The notes beneath the pieces are model-generated. The model was not told the origin of the DNA. It did no database searches and saw only the letters and a list, made by a program, of their open reading frames with translations. A stretch of 64,000 bases of DNA from Sinorhizobium meliloti. Lineage in GTDB: Bacteria; Pseudomonadota; Alphaproteobacteria; Rhizobiales; Rhizobiaceae. Shown piece after piece: positions 36,532-44,946 of the stretch; the stretch's first letter is position 1, and every line of letters starts with the position of its first letter. Both the position numbers and the translations under genes were made by a program. The stretch is taken from NCBI RefSeq assembly GCF_035610345.1, contig NZ_CP141213.1, positions 1,550,001 to 1,614,000 of the forward strand, given 5' to 3'.

Positions 36532-37122
36532 ATGACCCATCGCGACCTCACCATTCTTGTGATTGACGAGAACGCCATCCGCGCATCGATCATCGAGGAA
36601 GGATTGCGCGAAGCAGGACACGGCAAGGTCACCGTGATCCATGAGGTTCACGGCGTCGCCCGGGTCATCGAGACGCTCCGCCCGGACGTGATCGTCATAG
36701 ACATCGAAAACCCCAACCGGGACATGATGGAACATCTTTTCCAGCTGACCCGCACGGTCGGTCGCCCGATCGCGATGTTCGTGGACCGCTCCGACACCGC
36801 CTCTATCGAGGCGGCCGTCGAGGCAGGCGTCTCGGCCTATATCGTCGACGGATTGAAGAAGGAGCGCGTCAAGCCGATCCTCGACATGGCCGTCAGCCGC
36901 TTCAAGGCCTTCAGCCGGCTTCAGCGTGAACTGGCGGAGGCCAAATCCGCACTCGAAGAGCGCAAGCTCGTCGAGCGCGCCAAAGGCATTCTCATGAAAA
37001 TGCGCAGTCTTTCCGAAGAGGAAGCCTTCGCGCTGCTGCGTCAGACGGCGATGAACGAGAAGAAAAAGATTTCGGAGATCGCGCAAAGCGTCGTGACCGC
37101 CGCCGGATTGCTGATCCGGTGA
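36532..37122 (+). CDS. nasT: NasT-type response regulator with ANTAR RNA-binding domain
   Basis: 196 aa. A pseudo-receiver domain (LTILVIDENAIRASIIEEGL, VIVIDIENPNRDMMEHLFQL) is followed by a coiled coil and a C-terminal ANTAR domain: ERKLVERAKGILMKMRSLSE then EEAFALLRQTAMNEKKKISE. ANTAR proteins of the NasT family bind leader RNA hairpins and prevent transcription termination of nitrate/nitrite assimilation genes. The next gene encodes NasS, its usual nitrate-sensing inhibitor. No strong RBS precedes the ATG. Confidence 0.93.
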   Translation: MTHRDLTILVIDENAIRASIIEEGLREAGHGKVTVIHEVHGVARVIETLRPDVIVIDIENPNRDMMEHLFQLTRTVGRPIAMFVDRSDTASIEAAVEAGVSAYIVDGLKKERVKPILDMAVSRFKAFSRLQRELAEAKSALEERKLVERAKGILMKMRSLSEEEAFALLRQTAMNEKKKISEIAQSVVTAAGLLIR

Positions 37123-37162
37123 CCGGCCGCTCTTCCGCTGCGGCACCTCGGGAGACACCGGA

Positions 37163-38467
37163 GTGAACATATTGACGAACAGAAGTGAATTCACCGGCAA
37201 GAAGCTCGCCGCCGGCGGTGCCATGCCGGCGCCAGGTCGCATCCGCCACGAGGGATCGCGCACCGTCCGCGCAGGATTCATCCCCCTCGTGGACGCGGCC
37301 GTGCTCATCGCCGCCGCCGAATTCGGCTTTGCGCAGCGCGAAGGCATCACCCTCGAACTCGTCAAGGACGTCTCCTGGGCGAATGTACGTGACAGGCTTG
37401 CCTTTCGACAGTTCGACGTAGCCCACATGCTTTCACCCATGCCGGTCGCCGCCATGCTCGGCCTCGGCTCCAATCCGTCGCCGACGATTGCGCCCTTTTC
37501 CCTGGGGCGCGGCGGCAACGCGATCACGCTGTCGACGCGGCTCTACGGGCTCATGCAGGAGGCAGAAGGGCTCGGCGCAGGCGAGGATGCATTGAAGAAT
37601 GCCAAGGCCCTGGCGGCGGTCATCCGCAGCGCGGAGGCAGCCGGCAAGCCGCCGCTGACGCTCGGCGTCACCTACCCCTTCTCGTCCCATAACTACGAGT
37701 TACGCTACTGGCTCGCGGCCGGCGGCATCGATCCCGACCGCGACGTCAAGCTGGTCGTGGTGCCGCCGCCAATGACCTCCGACGCGCTGGCCGCGGGCGC
37801 GATCGACGGCTTTTGCGTCGGTGCGCCCTGGAACATGGTCGCATCCGAACGCGGCGTCGGCCGCATCGTCGCGACCAAGCAGGACATCTGGCCGTCCGCA
37901 CCGGAAAAGGTCATCGGCATGCGTCCCGAATGGGCGGAAGCCAATAGGGAGACGGTCTCGCGCCTGATCGTCGCGCTCGACCGCGCCGCCCGCTGGTCGG
38001 ACGAGCCGGGCAATCGCGGCCGCCTTGCGGAAGTCCTGGCAGAGGAGCGTCACGTGGCAGCGCCGGCCGATATCATCCGCCGGGTGCTTGCGGGCGAATT
38101 CGCAATCGACCCGGAAAGAAACCGCCGCGTCGTCGAGAACTATCTCGTCTTCCACGCAGGCTTTGCCAACTTCCCGCGTCCCAGCCAGGCGCTCTGGACC
38201 TACAGTCAGATGGTGCGCTGGGGACAGACATCCTTGTCGAGGCAGGGAATTGGCGCGGCCATCTCCGCCTATCGTCCGGACCTCTATCGCGAGGCGCTGG
38301 GCAAGGATGCCTTGCCGGCCGACGCGGACGGCAGGCTCGAAGGAGCAACCGACGGCGATCGTTTCATGGACGGCCACGTCTTCGACCCGGGCAGGATCGA
38401 CGACTATATCAGGTCCTTTACCGACGAGGGCGATGGCGGGGTGCAGCACCCGGCAGACGATATCTGA
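37163..38467 (+). CDS. nasS: NasS-type nitrate/nitrite sensor (NrtA-like, cytoplasmic)
   Basis: 434 aa from a GTG at 37163; an internal ATG at residue 21 is possible. NrtA/CmpA nitrate-binding fold: VRAGFIPLVDAAVLIAAAEF, HMLSPMPVAAMLGLGSNPSP, TLGVTYPFSSHNYELRYWLA, and GFCVGAPWNMVASERGVGRI. There is no Sec or Tat signal peptide, unlike transporter-linked NrtA, and no permease or ATPase gene follows. With nasT directly upstream it fits NasS, which sequesters NasT until nitrate or nitrite binds. Confidence 0.88.
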   Translation: MNILTNRSEFTGKKLAAGGAMPAPGRIRHEGSRTVRAGFIPLVDAAVLIAAAEFGFAQREGITLELVKDVSWANVRDRLAFRQFDVAHMLSPMPVAAMLGLGSNPSPTIAPFSLGRGGNAITLSTRLYGLMQEAEGLGAGEDALKNAKALAAVIRSAEAAGKPPLTLGVTYPFSSHNYELRYWLAAGGIDPDRDVKLVVVPPPMTSDALAAGAIDGFCVGAPWNMVASERGVGRIVATKQDIWPSAPEKVIGMRPEWAEANRETVSRLIVALDRAARWSDEPGNRGRLAEVLAEERHVAAPADIIRRVLAGEFAIDPERNRRVVENYLVFHAGFANFPRPSQALWTYSQMVRWGQTSLSRQGIGAAISAYRPDLYREALGKDALPADADGRLEGATDGDRFMDGHVFDPGRIDDYIRSFTDEGDGGVQHPADDI

Positions 38468-38470
38468 GCT

Positions 38471-38584
38471 AAGGCCTGTTGAGATGACGGCTGCTGCGAG
38501 ATGGATAATGGCGTTGAAGCTCTGGTCGGTTTTGTCGGCACGCATGGCGATGCGCTTGAATTCCTTGAGTAGCGAGCGTGCGCG
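38471..38584 (-). pseudogene. IS5-family transposase C-terminal fragment, copy 2
   Basis: This is nearly identical to copy 1 at 22679-22806 over the stretch encoding LLKEFKRIAMRADKTDQSF and NAIIHLAAAVI. Compared with copy 1 it lacks 15 bp that include the transposase stop codon, so the frame runs on into STGLS. The deletion is bounded by AT on both sides, suggesting slippage. It starts 4 bp after the nasS stop codon, at the shared CTAAGGCCTG. Confidence 0.8.
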
Positions 38585-38599
38585 TCTCATAAGACGCGC
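38580..38599. repeat. Perfect 8-bp inverted repeat in the composite repeat
   Basis: GCGCGTCT (38580-38587) and AGACGCGC (38592-38599) flank CATA. It sits between the IS5 fragment and the RIME in a stretch that differs from the other composite copy, so it may be a separate small palindromic unit. It could function as a transcription-stopping stem, but no U tract follows. Confidence 0.5.
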
Positions 38600-38645
38600 G
38601 GCGCTGTAGGAGGCGTATCGGAGGACTGCAATCTCTCCTTATGCC

Positions 38646-38783
38646 TCGTCCCTGTGCTCGTCACAGGGATGAGAGCAGCGTCGCGTCTGCGGCGCGGGAA
38701 GTTCTTTCTGCCCAAGGACTTGGTCTGGCTGGATTCCTGTGACGAGCACAGGAATGAGGGAAATCAAACAGGCGGCGGCGGGT
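38646..38783. repeat. RIME-type intergenic element, copy C (intact)
   Basis: CCTGTGCTCGTCACAGG (38651-38667) and CCTGTGACGAGCACAGG (38736-38752) are exact 17-bp inverted repeats. The inner part (GGGATGAGAGCAGCG, then TCTGCGGCGCGG, then GGACTTGGTCTGGC) matches copy B. The sequence AATCAAACAGGCGGCGGCGG after the right arm is also shared. The gap 38468-38951 between nasS and the convergent fuconate dehydratase gene contains this element, the IS5 fragment, and about 170 bp (38784-38951) with nothing I recognise. Confidence 0.82.
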
Positions 38784-38951
38784 GGCACACTTAGAGAATT
38801 TCTGTGGCGTCGCAGTAATTCTCGCCTCCCTTCGGTCGTGACCTCGGGCTTCTTCCGGCGTCAATCCCCGGGCGCGGTCACCATCCTCGTGCCTGGCCCG
38901 GGCTTGGCCCGAGAATCCACATGCGAGCCTGACAAAGACGGAGCGCTCACA

Positions 38952-40229
38952 TCAGCCGTTAAACGTGTAGTCCTCGATCGATTGCTGCTTCATCTCGATC
39001 GAGAAGCCGGGCCGCTCGGGCGGCATGTAAGCGGCGTTGCGGATCACGCACGGATCCAGGAAATGTTCGTGCAGGTGGTCGACATACTCGATCACCCGCC
39101 CGTCCTTCGTGCCGGAAACGGCAACGTAATCGATCATGGAAAGGTGCTGCACATATTCGCAGAGGCCGACGCCGCCGGCGTGCGGCCAGACGGGCAGTCC
39201 GTATTTGGCGGCGATCAGCAGCACCGCCAGCACCTCGTTCAGGCCACCCATACGGCAGGAATCGATCTGCACGATGTCGATCGCGCCTTCGGCGATGAAC
39301 TGCTTGAACATGATACGGTTCTGGCACATCTCGCCGGTCGCGACCTTGACCGGGCCGATCGCTTCGCGGATCTTGCGGTGTCCGGCGACATCGTCCGGGC
39401 TCGTCGGCTCCTCGATGAAGAAGGGCTGGGCAAAGGCGAGCTTTTGCACCCATTCGATTGCCTCGCCCACCTCCCAAACCTGGTTCGCATCGATCATCAG
39501 GTACCGGTCGGGGCCGATCACTTCGCGGGCAATCCTCAGCCGGCGGATATCGTCGTCGAGGTCACGCCCGACCTTCATCTTGATGTGGTCGAAACCTGCG
39601 TCGACCGCCTCCTGCGCAAGCCGCCGGAGCTTTTCGTCGTCATAGCCGAGCCAGCCTGCAGACGTGGTGTAGCAGGGGTAACCCTCCTTCTCGAGCCTTG
39701 CGACCCGCTCGGCCTTGCCGGGCTCGGCCCGCCGCAGGATCTCGACCGCCTCGTCGCGGGTGAGAACATCCGTCAAGTAGCGGTAATCGACGATGTCGGC
39801 GATCTCTTCCGCCGACATGTCGGCGACGAGACGCCACACCGGTTTGCCGGCGTCCTTTGCAAGGAGATCCCAGACGGCGTTGACGATGGCGCCGGTCGCA
39901 AGATGGATCGCGCCCTTTTCCGGGCCAATCCAGCGCAGCTGGCTGTCGCTCGTCAGGTGCCGCCAGAAGTGGCCTGGATGTTTTAAAATGTCGCCGAAGT
40001 CCTGACCGACCACGAGATGCCGCATGGCCTCGATCGCCATGCAGCATATGTCGTTGCCCCGCCCTATGGTGAAGGTGAGGCCGTGACCCGCCAGCCCCGG
40101 CCGATCCGTGTCGAGGATGACGTAAGCCGCCGAATAGTCCGGATCCGGGTTCATGGCGTCCGAACCATCGAGGCTCGCCGAGGTCGGAAAACGAAGGTCG
40201 AAGACGCGAAGGTCGGTGATGCGGGTCAT
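38952..40229 (-). CDS. L-fuconate dehydratase (enolase superfamily)
   Basis: 425 aa from the ATG at 40229 (MTRITDLRVFDLRFPTSASL), with GGAG upstream; the frame extends further without a better start. It removes water from L-fuconate to give 2-keto-3-deoxy-L-fuconate. Enolase-superfamily ligands are visible: KMKVGR (KxK base), YLMIDANQVWEVG, FFIEEPTSPDDVAGH, ATGEMCQNR and IDSCRMGGLNE. The length and N-terminal FDLRFPTSASLDGSDAMNPD match fuconate dehydratases (about 440 aa) and differ from the shorter MR/MLE gene at 43833. It is the promoter-distal gene of the locus. Confidence 0.88.
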   Translation of the reverse strand: MTRITDLRVFDLRFPTSASLDGSDAMNPDPDYSAAYVILDTDRPGLAGHGLTFTIGRGNDICCMAIEAMRHLVVGQDFGDILKHPGHFWRHLTSDSQLRWIGPEKGAIHLATGAIVNAVWDLLAKDAGKPVWRLVADMSAEEIADIVDYRYLTDVLTRDEAVEILRRAEPGKAERVARLEKEGYPCYTTSAGWLGYDDEKLRRLAQEAVDAGFDHIKMKVGRDLDDDIRRLRIAREVIGPDRYLMIDANQVWEVGEAIEWVQKLAFAQPFFIEEPTSPDDVAGHRKIREAIGPVKVATGEMCQNRIMFKQFIAEGAIDIVQIDSCRMGGLNEVLAVLLIAAKYGLPVWPHAGGVGLCEYVQHLSMIDYVAVSGTKDGRVIEYVDHLHEHFLDPCVIRNAAYMPPERPGFSIEMKQQSIEDYTFNG

Positions 40230-40312
40230 GTTTGCTCCAATGGACCTACAGCGCCGCGCGCCTTTTCGGACGCGCGGAGAACACGGTGGCACTTTGATGC
40301 TGCCTGTTCGTG

Positions 40313-40338
40313 TCCTTCAGTCGAATAGGACCGAAGGA
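40313..40338. other. Imperfect hairpin between FAH hydrolase and fuconate dehydratase genes
   Basis: TCCTTC (40313-40318) pairs with GAAGGA (40333-40338), and after one mismatch GTC pairs with GAC. It lies in the 123-bp gap 40230-40352 and has no U tract, so it may be a processing or attenuation stem or an operator for a promoter of the dehydratase gene. Confidence 0.35.
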
Positions 40339-40352
40339 AACATGCGAGTAGC

Positions 40353-41198
40353 TCAGGTGTCGGCGCGAACGCGCTGCTTCTGGCTGCCGAGGCCCTCTAT
40401 GCCGAGTTCGACGATGTCGCCGGCCTTCAGATAGCGCGGCGGCTTCATGCCCATGCCGACGCCCGGCGGCGTGCCCGTCGAGATAATATCACCGGGACGC
40501 AGCGACATGAACTGCGAGAGATAAGAGACGAGATAGGCGGCGCCGTAGACCATCGTCTTGGTCGAGCCGTCCTGCATCGTCTCGCCGTTGACCTTCAGCC
40601 ACATTGCGAGATCTTGCGGGTCCGCCACCTCGTCCTTAGTGACGAGCCACGGGCCGGTCGGCCCGAAGGTGTCGCAGGACTTGCCCTTCGTCCACTGACC
40701 GTGACGTTCCGTCTGGAAAGCGCGTTCGGAGACATCGTGGACCGTGCAATAGCCGGCGACGTAGTCGAGCGCCTCGGCTTCGCTCACATATTTCGCCGTC
40801 TTTCCGATGACGATGCCGAGTTCCACTTCCCAGTCGGTCTTCTCCGAACCCCGCGGCAGGATCAGATCGTCGTTCGGCCCGACGATGGCGGAGGTCGCCT
40901 TCATGAAGATGATCGGCTCCGGCGGCACGGTCGCGCCCGTCTCGGCAGCATGATCGGAATAGTTGAGGCCGATGCATATGAACTTGCCCGTACCTGCGAC
41001 GCAGGGACCAAGCCTCGGATTGCCGGACACGGCAGGCAGCGCCGCGACATCGAGCTTCGCGAGTTCGTCAAGCTTGCCGGGGTCGAGCGCGCCTGCGGCG
41101 AGATCGGGAACGTGGCCGGAAATATCGCGGATGATGCCGTCGGAACCGAGAAGACCCGGCTTTTCCTGGCCCGGTTCGCCATAACGAAGAAATTTCAT
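40353..41198 (-). CDS. FAH-family hydrolase, probable 2,4-diketo-3-deoxy-L-fuconate hydrolase
   Basis: 281 aa from the ATG at 41198 (MKFLRYGEPGQEKPGLLGSD). The fumarylacetoacetate hydrolase fold has FICIGLNYSDHAAETGATVP, the metal-binding DWEVELGIVIGK segment, AGYCTVHDVSERAFQ and ISTGTPPGVGMGMKP. In the non-phosphorylative fucose route this class cleaves 2,4-diketo-3-deoxy-L-fuconate to pyruvate and lactate. Neighbouring dehydratase and SDR genes support that; ureidoglycolate lyase is a family alternative. Confidence 0.87.
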   Translation of the reverse strand: MKFLRYGEPGQEKPGLLGSDGIIRDISGHVPDLAAGALDPGKLDELAKLDVAALPAVSGNPRLGPCVAGTGKFICIGLNYSDHAAETGATVPPEPIIFMKATSAIVGPNDDLILPRGSEKTDWEVELGIVIGKTAKYVSEAEALDYVAGYCTVHDVSERAFQTERHGQWTKGKSCDTFGPTGPWLVTKDEVADPQDLAMWLKVNGETMQDGSTKTMVYGAAYLVSYLSQFMSLRPGDIISTGTPPGVGMGMKPPRYLKAGDIVELGIEGLGSQKQRVRADT

Positions 41199-41221
41199 GT
41201 GCTTTTTCCCTGATGAAGCGT

Positions 41222-41956
41222 TCAAATGGTCCAGCCGCCGTCGATGGCGTAGGCCTGGCCGGAGGTGTAGGTGGCGCCGGCGAGATAGACGGCGAGGTCG
41301 GCGATCTCTTCGGGCGTGCCGAGGCGGCCCATCGGCTGGCGGGAGATAAAGGCCGCGCGCGCCGTTTCGTAGTCTCCCTGTGCCCGCATGCGGCTTTCGA
41401 GCGACGGACTTTCGACCGTTCCCGGGCAGATCGCATTGCAGCGAATGCCGTCGCCCACATAATCCGCCGCAACGGCTTTCGTCAGTCCGATGACGGCTGC
41501 CTTGGTCACACCATAGGCGAAGCGGTTCGGCACGCCTTTGATGCTGGAGGCCACCGAGGCCATATTGACGATCGACCCGTCCTTGCGGGCGATCATGCCG
41601 GGCAGCACCGCGCGGATGGTGCGGATCATCGACTTGACGTTGAGGTCGAAGGCGAAATCGAGGTCCTCGTCCTTCATCGTCAGCACCGAGCCTGCATGCA
41701 CGAAACCGGCGCAGTTGAAGAGCACGTCCACGGCCCCGATCTCTGCGACCAGCGCTTCGACCGCAGCGGTGTCGAGGACGTCCAGTCTGTGGGTGCTGAT
41801 GCCCGCCTCGCCTTCGAGGCTGCCGACAACGTCCGCATTGATATCGGTCGCATGGACCTTGGCACCGGCCCTGGCGAAGGCAAGTGCGGTTGCGCGTCCT
41901 ATGCCCTGCGCCGCAGCTGTGACGAGGACGACCTTTCCGGCAAGGCTCGCTGTCAT
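41222..41956 (-). CDS. Short-chain dehydrogenase, probable 2-keto-3-deoxy-L-fuconate dehydrogenase
   Basis: 244 aa classical SDR. The NAD-binding motif [20 protein letters not shown] is near residue 10. [15 protein letters not shown] [13 protein letters not shown] follows the second strand. The catalytic Ser is in [20 protein letters not shown] with Tyr-x-x-x-Lys (YGVTK), and [14 protein letters not shown] is the substrate loop. The second short C-terminal motif [10 protein letters not shown] is usual. In this locus it should oxidise the C4 hydroxyl of 2-keto-3-deoxy-L-fuconate, though L-fucose dehydrogenase activity is possible. Confidence 0.87.
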   Translation of the reverse strand: MTASLAGKVVLVTAAAQGIGRATALAFARAGAKVHATDINADVVGSLEGEAGISTHRLDVLDTAAVEALVAEIGAVDVLFNCAGFVHAGSVLTMKDEDLDFAFDLNVKSMIRTIRAVLPGMIARKDGSIVNMASVASSIKGVPNRFAYGVTKAAVIGLTKAVAADYVGDGIRCNAICPGTVESPSLESRMRAQGDYETARAAFISRQPMGRLGTPEEIADLAVYLAGATYTSGQAYAIDGGWTI

Positions 41957-42414
41957 TGGATGGTTCCCTCAAGTTTGCGTTCGACGATCAGAATGTGATC
42001 CGCGGCAAGAACGACCTCGCCGCGCTGGTTGATGACCTCGCACCGCTCGATGACCCGGCCGGCCCTCGGTCGCTTCGGATCGTCTTCCTTGGCGGCGATG
42101 GTGACGCGGGTGCGGATCGTATCGCCGATATGGACAGGGCGGACGAATCGCAGACGGTCGTAACCGTAAGAGAAGGCGACCGGGTTAATCAAGGAGGCGG
42201 TGAGCCCGACTCCGATCGAGAAGATCATCGTGCCGTGGGCAATGCGCTGACCGCCGGGCAGCGTTTTGGCGAACTCCGCATCCATGTGGTGCGGGAAGAA
42301 ATCACCCGTATGCCCGGCGTGGACGACGAAGTCCGTTTCCGTGATCGTGCGTCCGCTCGTCAGCCGCACATGGCCCTGTTCGTAGTCCTCGTAGTAGATC
42401 GTCTGCTCGCTCAT
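41953..42414 (-). CDS. MaoC-like hot-dog dehydratase
   Basis: 153 aa hot-dog fold protein: [20 protein letters not shown], then [20 protein letters not shown] with the Asp/His hydratase motif, and [16 protein letters not shown]. These proteins usually hydrate enoyl-CoA. Its place in a sugar-acid locus, overlapping the SDR gene by ATGA, is unexpected; the substrate is unknown. Confidence 0.85.
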   Translation of the reverse strand: MSEQTIYYEDYEQGHVRLTSGRTITETDFVVHAGHTGDFFPHHMDAEFAKTLPGGQRIAHGTMIFSIGVGLTASLINPVAFSYGYDRLRFVRPVHIGDTIRTRVTIAAKEDDPKRPRAGRVIERCEVINQRGEVVLAADHILIVERKLEGTIQ

Positions 42415-42415
42415 T

Positions 42416-43498
42416 TCACTTTTCCAATGGAAGCGCTGCGATCGGCGTTGCCGGGCGCGCGCTCGATTGATAGGCGGCCTCCACCAGGGCCATCGTCCGC
42501 CATGCGTCCTCGACCGACCCTATGAGTTCATCGTCCTCGCCGCAGGCATGGCGCTGCAGATTGGCCATCCGGTTGGCGAAGGCATCGGGGAACCAGGACC
42601 CTTCAAGCGGTACCGAAATCCATTCGCTGTCCCCCGAGGGACGAATCCACAGCTCGTCCGGCTCGCCGCGTGGATAGTCGAGATTGACGCCGAGCTTGAC
42701 ATAGGCGGCACCCCTCGTCCCGCAGATGCGGAATTCACAGGCCTGGAACCTCCGGCCGAAATCGTGGTCGTGATTGACGGAAAGCACGCAGCGCACGGCA
42801 TCGCCGTAATCGAGGATCGCGGCGGTGCGGGTTTGAGCCACCTCGTGGTTCGGATGGCCGATGGTCTTGGCGTGAACACCCTGGGGATCGCCTAGGAGAC
42901 TGCGCACGAGGTCCAGGTAGTGGATGGAATGCATCGCGATCTCGATGCGCGGCAGTCCCTTCAGGAACGGCCAGAGCCCCCAGGGCGTCGCAAGCGCCAG
43001 CCACGCGTCGAAATCGACGACCTCGCCGAGATAGCCCCTGGCGATCGCGTCCTTGAGCGCGAGCATCATCGGCGCGAAGCGGAGTTGAAAGTTCACCGCC
43101 GCCCTGATGTTCCGCTCACGGCAGATTTCGAGAATTCCGGTCGCCGCCGCAAGATCGCTGCCCATCGGCTTCTGTATCAGCGCAAAGGAGCCCTTCGGCA
43201 GTTGAGACAGGATCGAGGCGTGCGCGGCCGGCGGCGTCGCGAGATCGAAGATCGCGTTCTCCGCCGAAAGAGCCTCCCCTTCGCTCGTAAACGCCCTGAC
43301 ATCCCATTGCCGCGCGAGCGCCGCCGCCTTCTCCGCATCCGGATCGAAGATGCCGGCCACCGGGAAGCCTGCGTTCCTGTAGGCCGGAAGATGGGCGTCG
43401 CCGACGATGCTGCCCGCACCGAAGATGACGATGGGGCGTGGCGTAGCCGGCTTCGGCCACCATTGCCGCAGCGACGAGGGATCGAACGTCTCAGTCAT
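42416..43498 (-). CDS. Gfo/Idh/MocA-family NAD(P)-dependent oxidoreductase
   Basis: 360 aa. The Rossmann motif [20 protein letters not shown] is near residue 23. [20 protein letters not shown] carries the EKP-like (QKP) motif, in which the usual glutamate is Gln. The C-terminal sheet domain follows. Candidate for L-fucose dehydrogenase or for another sugar oxidation. It overlaps the mutarotase gene by 8 bp. Start ATG at 43498. Confidence 0.85.
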   Translation of the reverse strand: MTETFDPSSLRQWWPKPATPRPIVIFGAGSIVGDAHLPAYRNAGFPVAGIFDPDAEKAAALARQWDVRAFTSEGEALSAENAIFDLATPPAAHASILSQLPKGSFALIQKPMGSDLAAATGILEICRERNIRAAVNFQLRFAPMMLALKDAIARGYLGEVVDFDAWLALATPWGLWPFLKGLPRIEIAMHSIHYLDLVRSLLGDPQGVHAKTIGHPNHEVAQTRTAAILDYGDAVRCVLSVNHDHDFGRRFQACEFRICGTRGAAYVKLGVNLDYPRGEPDELWIRPSGDSEWISVPLEGSWFPDAFANRMANLQRHACGEDDELIGSVEDAWRTMALVEAAYQSSARPATPIAALPLEK

Positions 43499-43820
43499 GG
43501 TGGAAGACTTCCTCCATCATAGCCCACCACTCGCCTTGCCTGCGGCTTTCGAGAGGCTTCTGACAGGGCATGCACACCGACCACCATTCCTGGTTTTTCG
43601 GATGTGCCGCCATCTTCGCCATGTCGGCTTCGAAGTCCTCCCCGACATATTCCCAGTAGCCGAAGAGAAGATTTTCCGGCTCCTTCAGGAAGATCGAGTA
43701 ATTGGTGATGTTGCACTCGCTGATCAGCGCGAGAATCTCCGGCCAGACGGCCGCATGCAGCCGCTTGTATTCCGCCACTTTCGGCGGTTCGAGCCCGATC
43801 ACCATTCCCATTCTCTGCAT
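43491..43820 (-). CDS. L-rhamnose/L-fucose mutarotase family protein (RhaM-like)
   Basis: 109 aa, the exact size of RhaM-type mutarotases. MQRMGMVIGLEPPKVAEYKR, then LHAAVWPEILALISECNITN with the conserved His, and LFGYWEYVGEDFEADMAKMA with the WEY motif. It interconverts anomers of a 6-deoxy sugar, the first step after uptake in this locus. Confidence 0.9.
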   Translation of the reverse strand: MQRMGMVIGLEPPKVAEYKRLHAAVWPEILALISECNITNYSIFLKEPENLLFGYWEYVGEDFEADMAKMAAHPKNQEWWSVCMPCQKPLESRRQGEWWAMMEEVFHHD

Positions 43821-43832
43821 GACTGTTCCCTT

Positions 43833-44945
43833 CTACCGGCGGAACTCGCGGGTGAACTCGGCGACCGAGCGCGCCTGGACAGCCTCCCAATCCCAGGCGA
43901 TGCCGATGCCCGGATCGGAAGGCGCGATCGCCCTGCCCTCCCGGATCTCCATTCCCTTTTGCGTCAGATCGTCGAGCTGCGGAATGTATTCCACATATTT
44001 CCCGTTGGGCACCGCGCAAACGAGGCTCACATGCAGTTCCATCAGGAAATGCGGGCAGACGGGAATGTCGAAGGCCTCCGCCGCGTGAGCCACTTTCAGC
44101 CAAGGGGTGATGCCGCCGATCCGCGCCACGTCCACCTGGACGATCGAGCAGGCGCCCTTTTGCATATATTCGCGAAAATGGCGGATGGAATAGATGGACT
44201 CGCCGACGGCGATCGGCGTCGGCGTCGACCGCGTGAGGCGGATGTGACCGTCGAGATCGTCGGCCGGCAGCGGTTCCTCGATCCAGGCGAGATCGAGTTC
44301 GCGGAGCCGGGCGGCGCGGCGGATCGCCTCGTCGACGGTGAAGCCCTGATTGCAATCCGTCATGATTTCGAAGCCGTCGCCAAGTGCTGCGCGCATGGCC
44401 GAGAGCCGATCGTAATCCTCCGCCCCGCTCGGCTTGCCGATCTTGACCTTCGATCCGGAGCAGCCCTTGGCCTTCGCCTGCAACGCGTCGTCGACGAGGG
44501 CCTGCTTTTCGATGTGCAGCCAGCCCCCCTCGGTGGTGTAAAGCGGGCAGCTTTCCTTCGCCCCGCCCGCCAGTTTCCAGAGCGGCAGCTTCTGCTTCTT
44601 CGCACGCAGGTCCCATAGCGCCGTATCGACGGCGGCGAGCGCCAAGGCCGTGATGGCGCCGATGGTCGTCGCATGCGTCGCAAACTCCATCTTGTGCCAA
44701 AGCGCCTCGATGCAGTCCGCGTCTTCCCCGAGCAGGATCGGAACCAGATGATCGGAGAGCAGCCGCATGACGGACGATCCGCCTGTTCCGATCGTGTAGC
44801 TGTAGCCGGTGCCGGTCGCACCGTCCGCATCCGTGATCGTCACGATCGGCGTTTCCTGGCTCACGAAGCTCTGGATGGCGTCGGTCCGCTTGACCTTCGG
44901 CGGAAGATCCACCATCCGCAGTTCTATTTTCTCGATCCTTGCCAT
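43833..44945 (-). CDS. Mandelate racemase/muconate lactonizing enzyme-family protein
   Basis: 370 aa, second enolase-superfamily gene in the locus. Motifs are KVKIGKPSG (KxK), MTDCNQGFTVDEAIR, AWIEEPLPADDLDGH, VGESIYSIRHF, VQVDVARIGGITPWLK, and a C-terminal CPHFLMELHVSLVCAVPNGK. It is distinct from the fuconate dehydratase at 38952. It could act on an epimeric sugar acid, racemase and dehydratase both being possible. Start ATG at 44945, one base from the ATPase stop. Confidence 0.87.
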   Translation of the reverse strand: MARIEKIELRMVDLPPKVKRTDAIQSFVSQETPIVTITDADGATGTGYSYTIGTGGSSVMRLLSDHLVPILLGEDADCIEALWHKMEFATHATTIGAITALALAAVDTALWDLRAKKQKLPLWKLAGGAKESCPLYTTEGGWLHIEKQALVDDALQAKAKGCSGSKVKIGKPSGAEDYDRLSAMRAALGDGFEIMTDCNQGFTVDEAIRRAARLRELDLAWIEEPLPADDLDGHIRLTRSTPTPIAVGESIYSIRHFREYMQKGACSIVQVDVARIGGITPWLKVAHAAEAFDIPVCPHFLMELHVSLVCAVPNGKYVEYIPQLDDLTQKGMEIREGRAIAPSDPGIGIAWDWEAVQARSVAEFTREFRR

Positions 44946-44946
44946 G

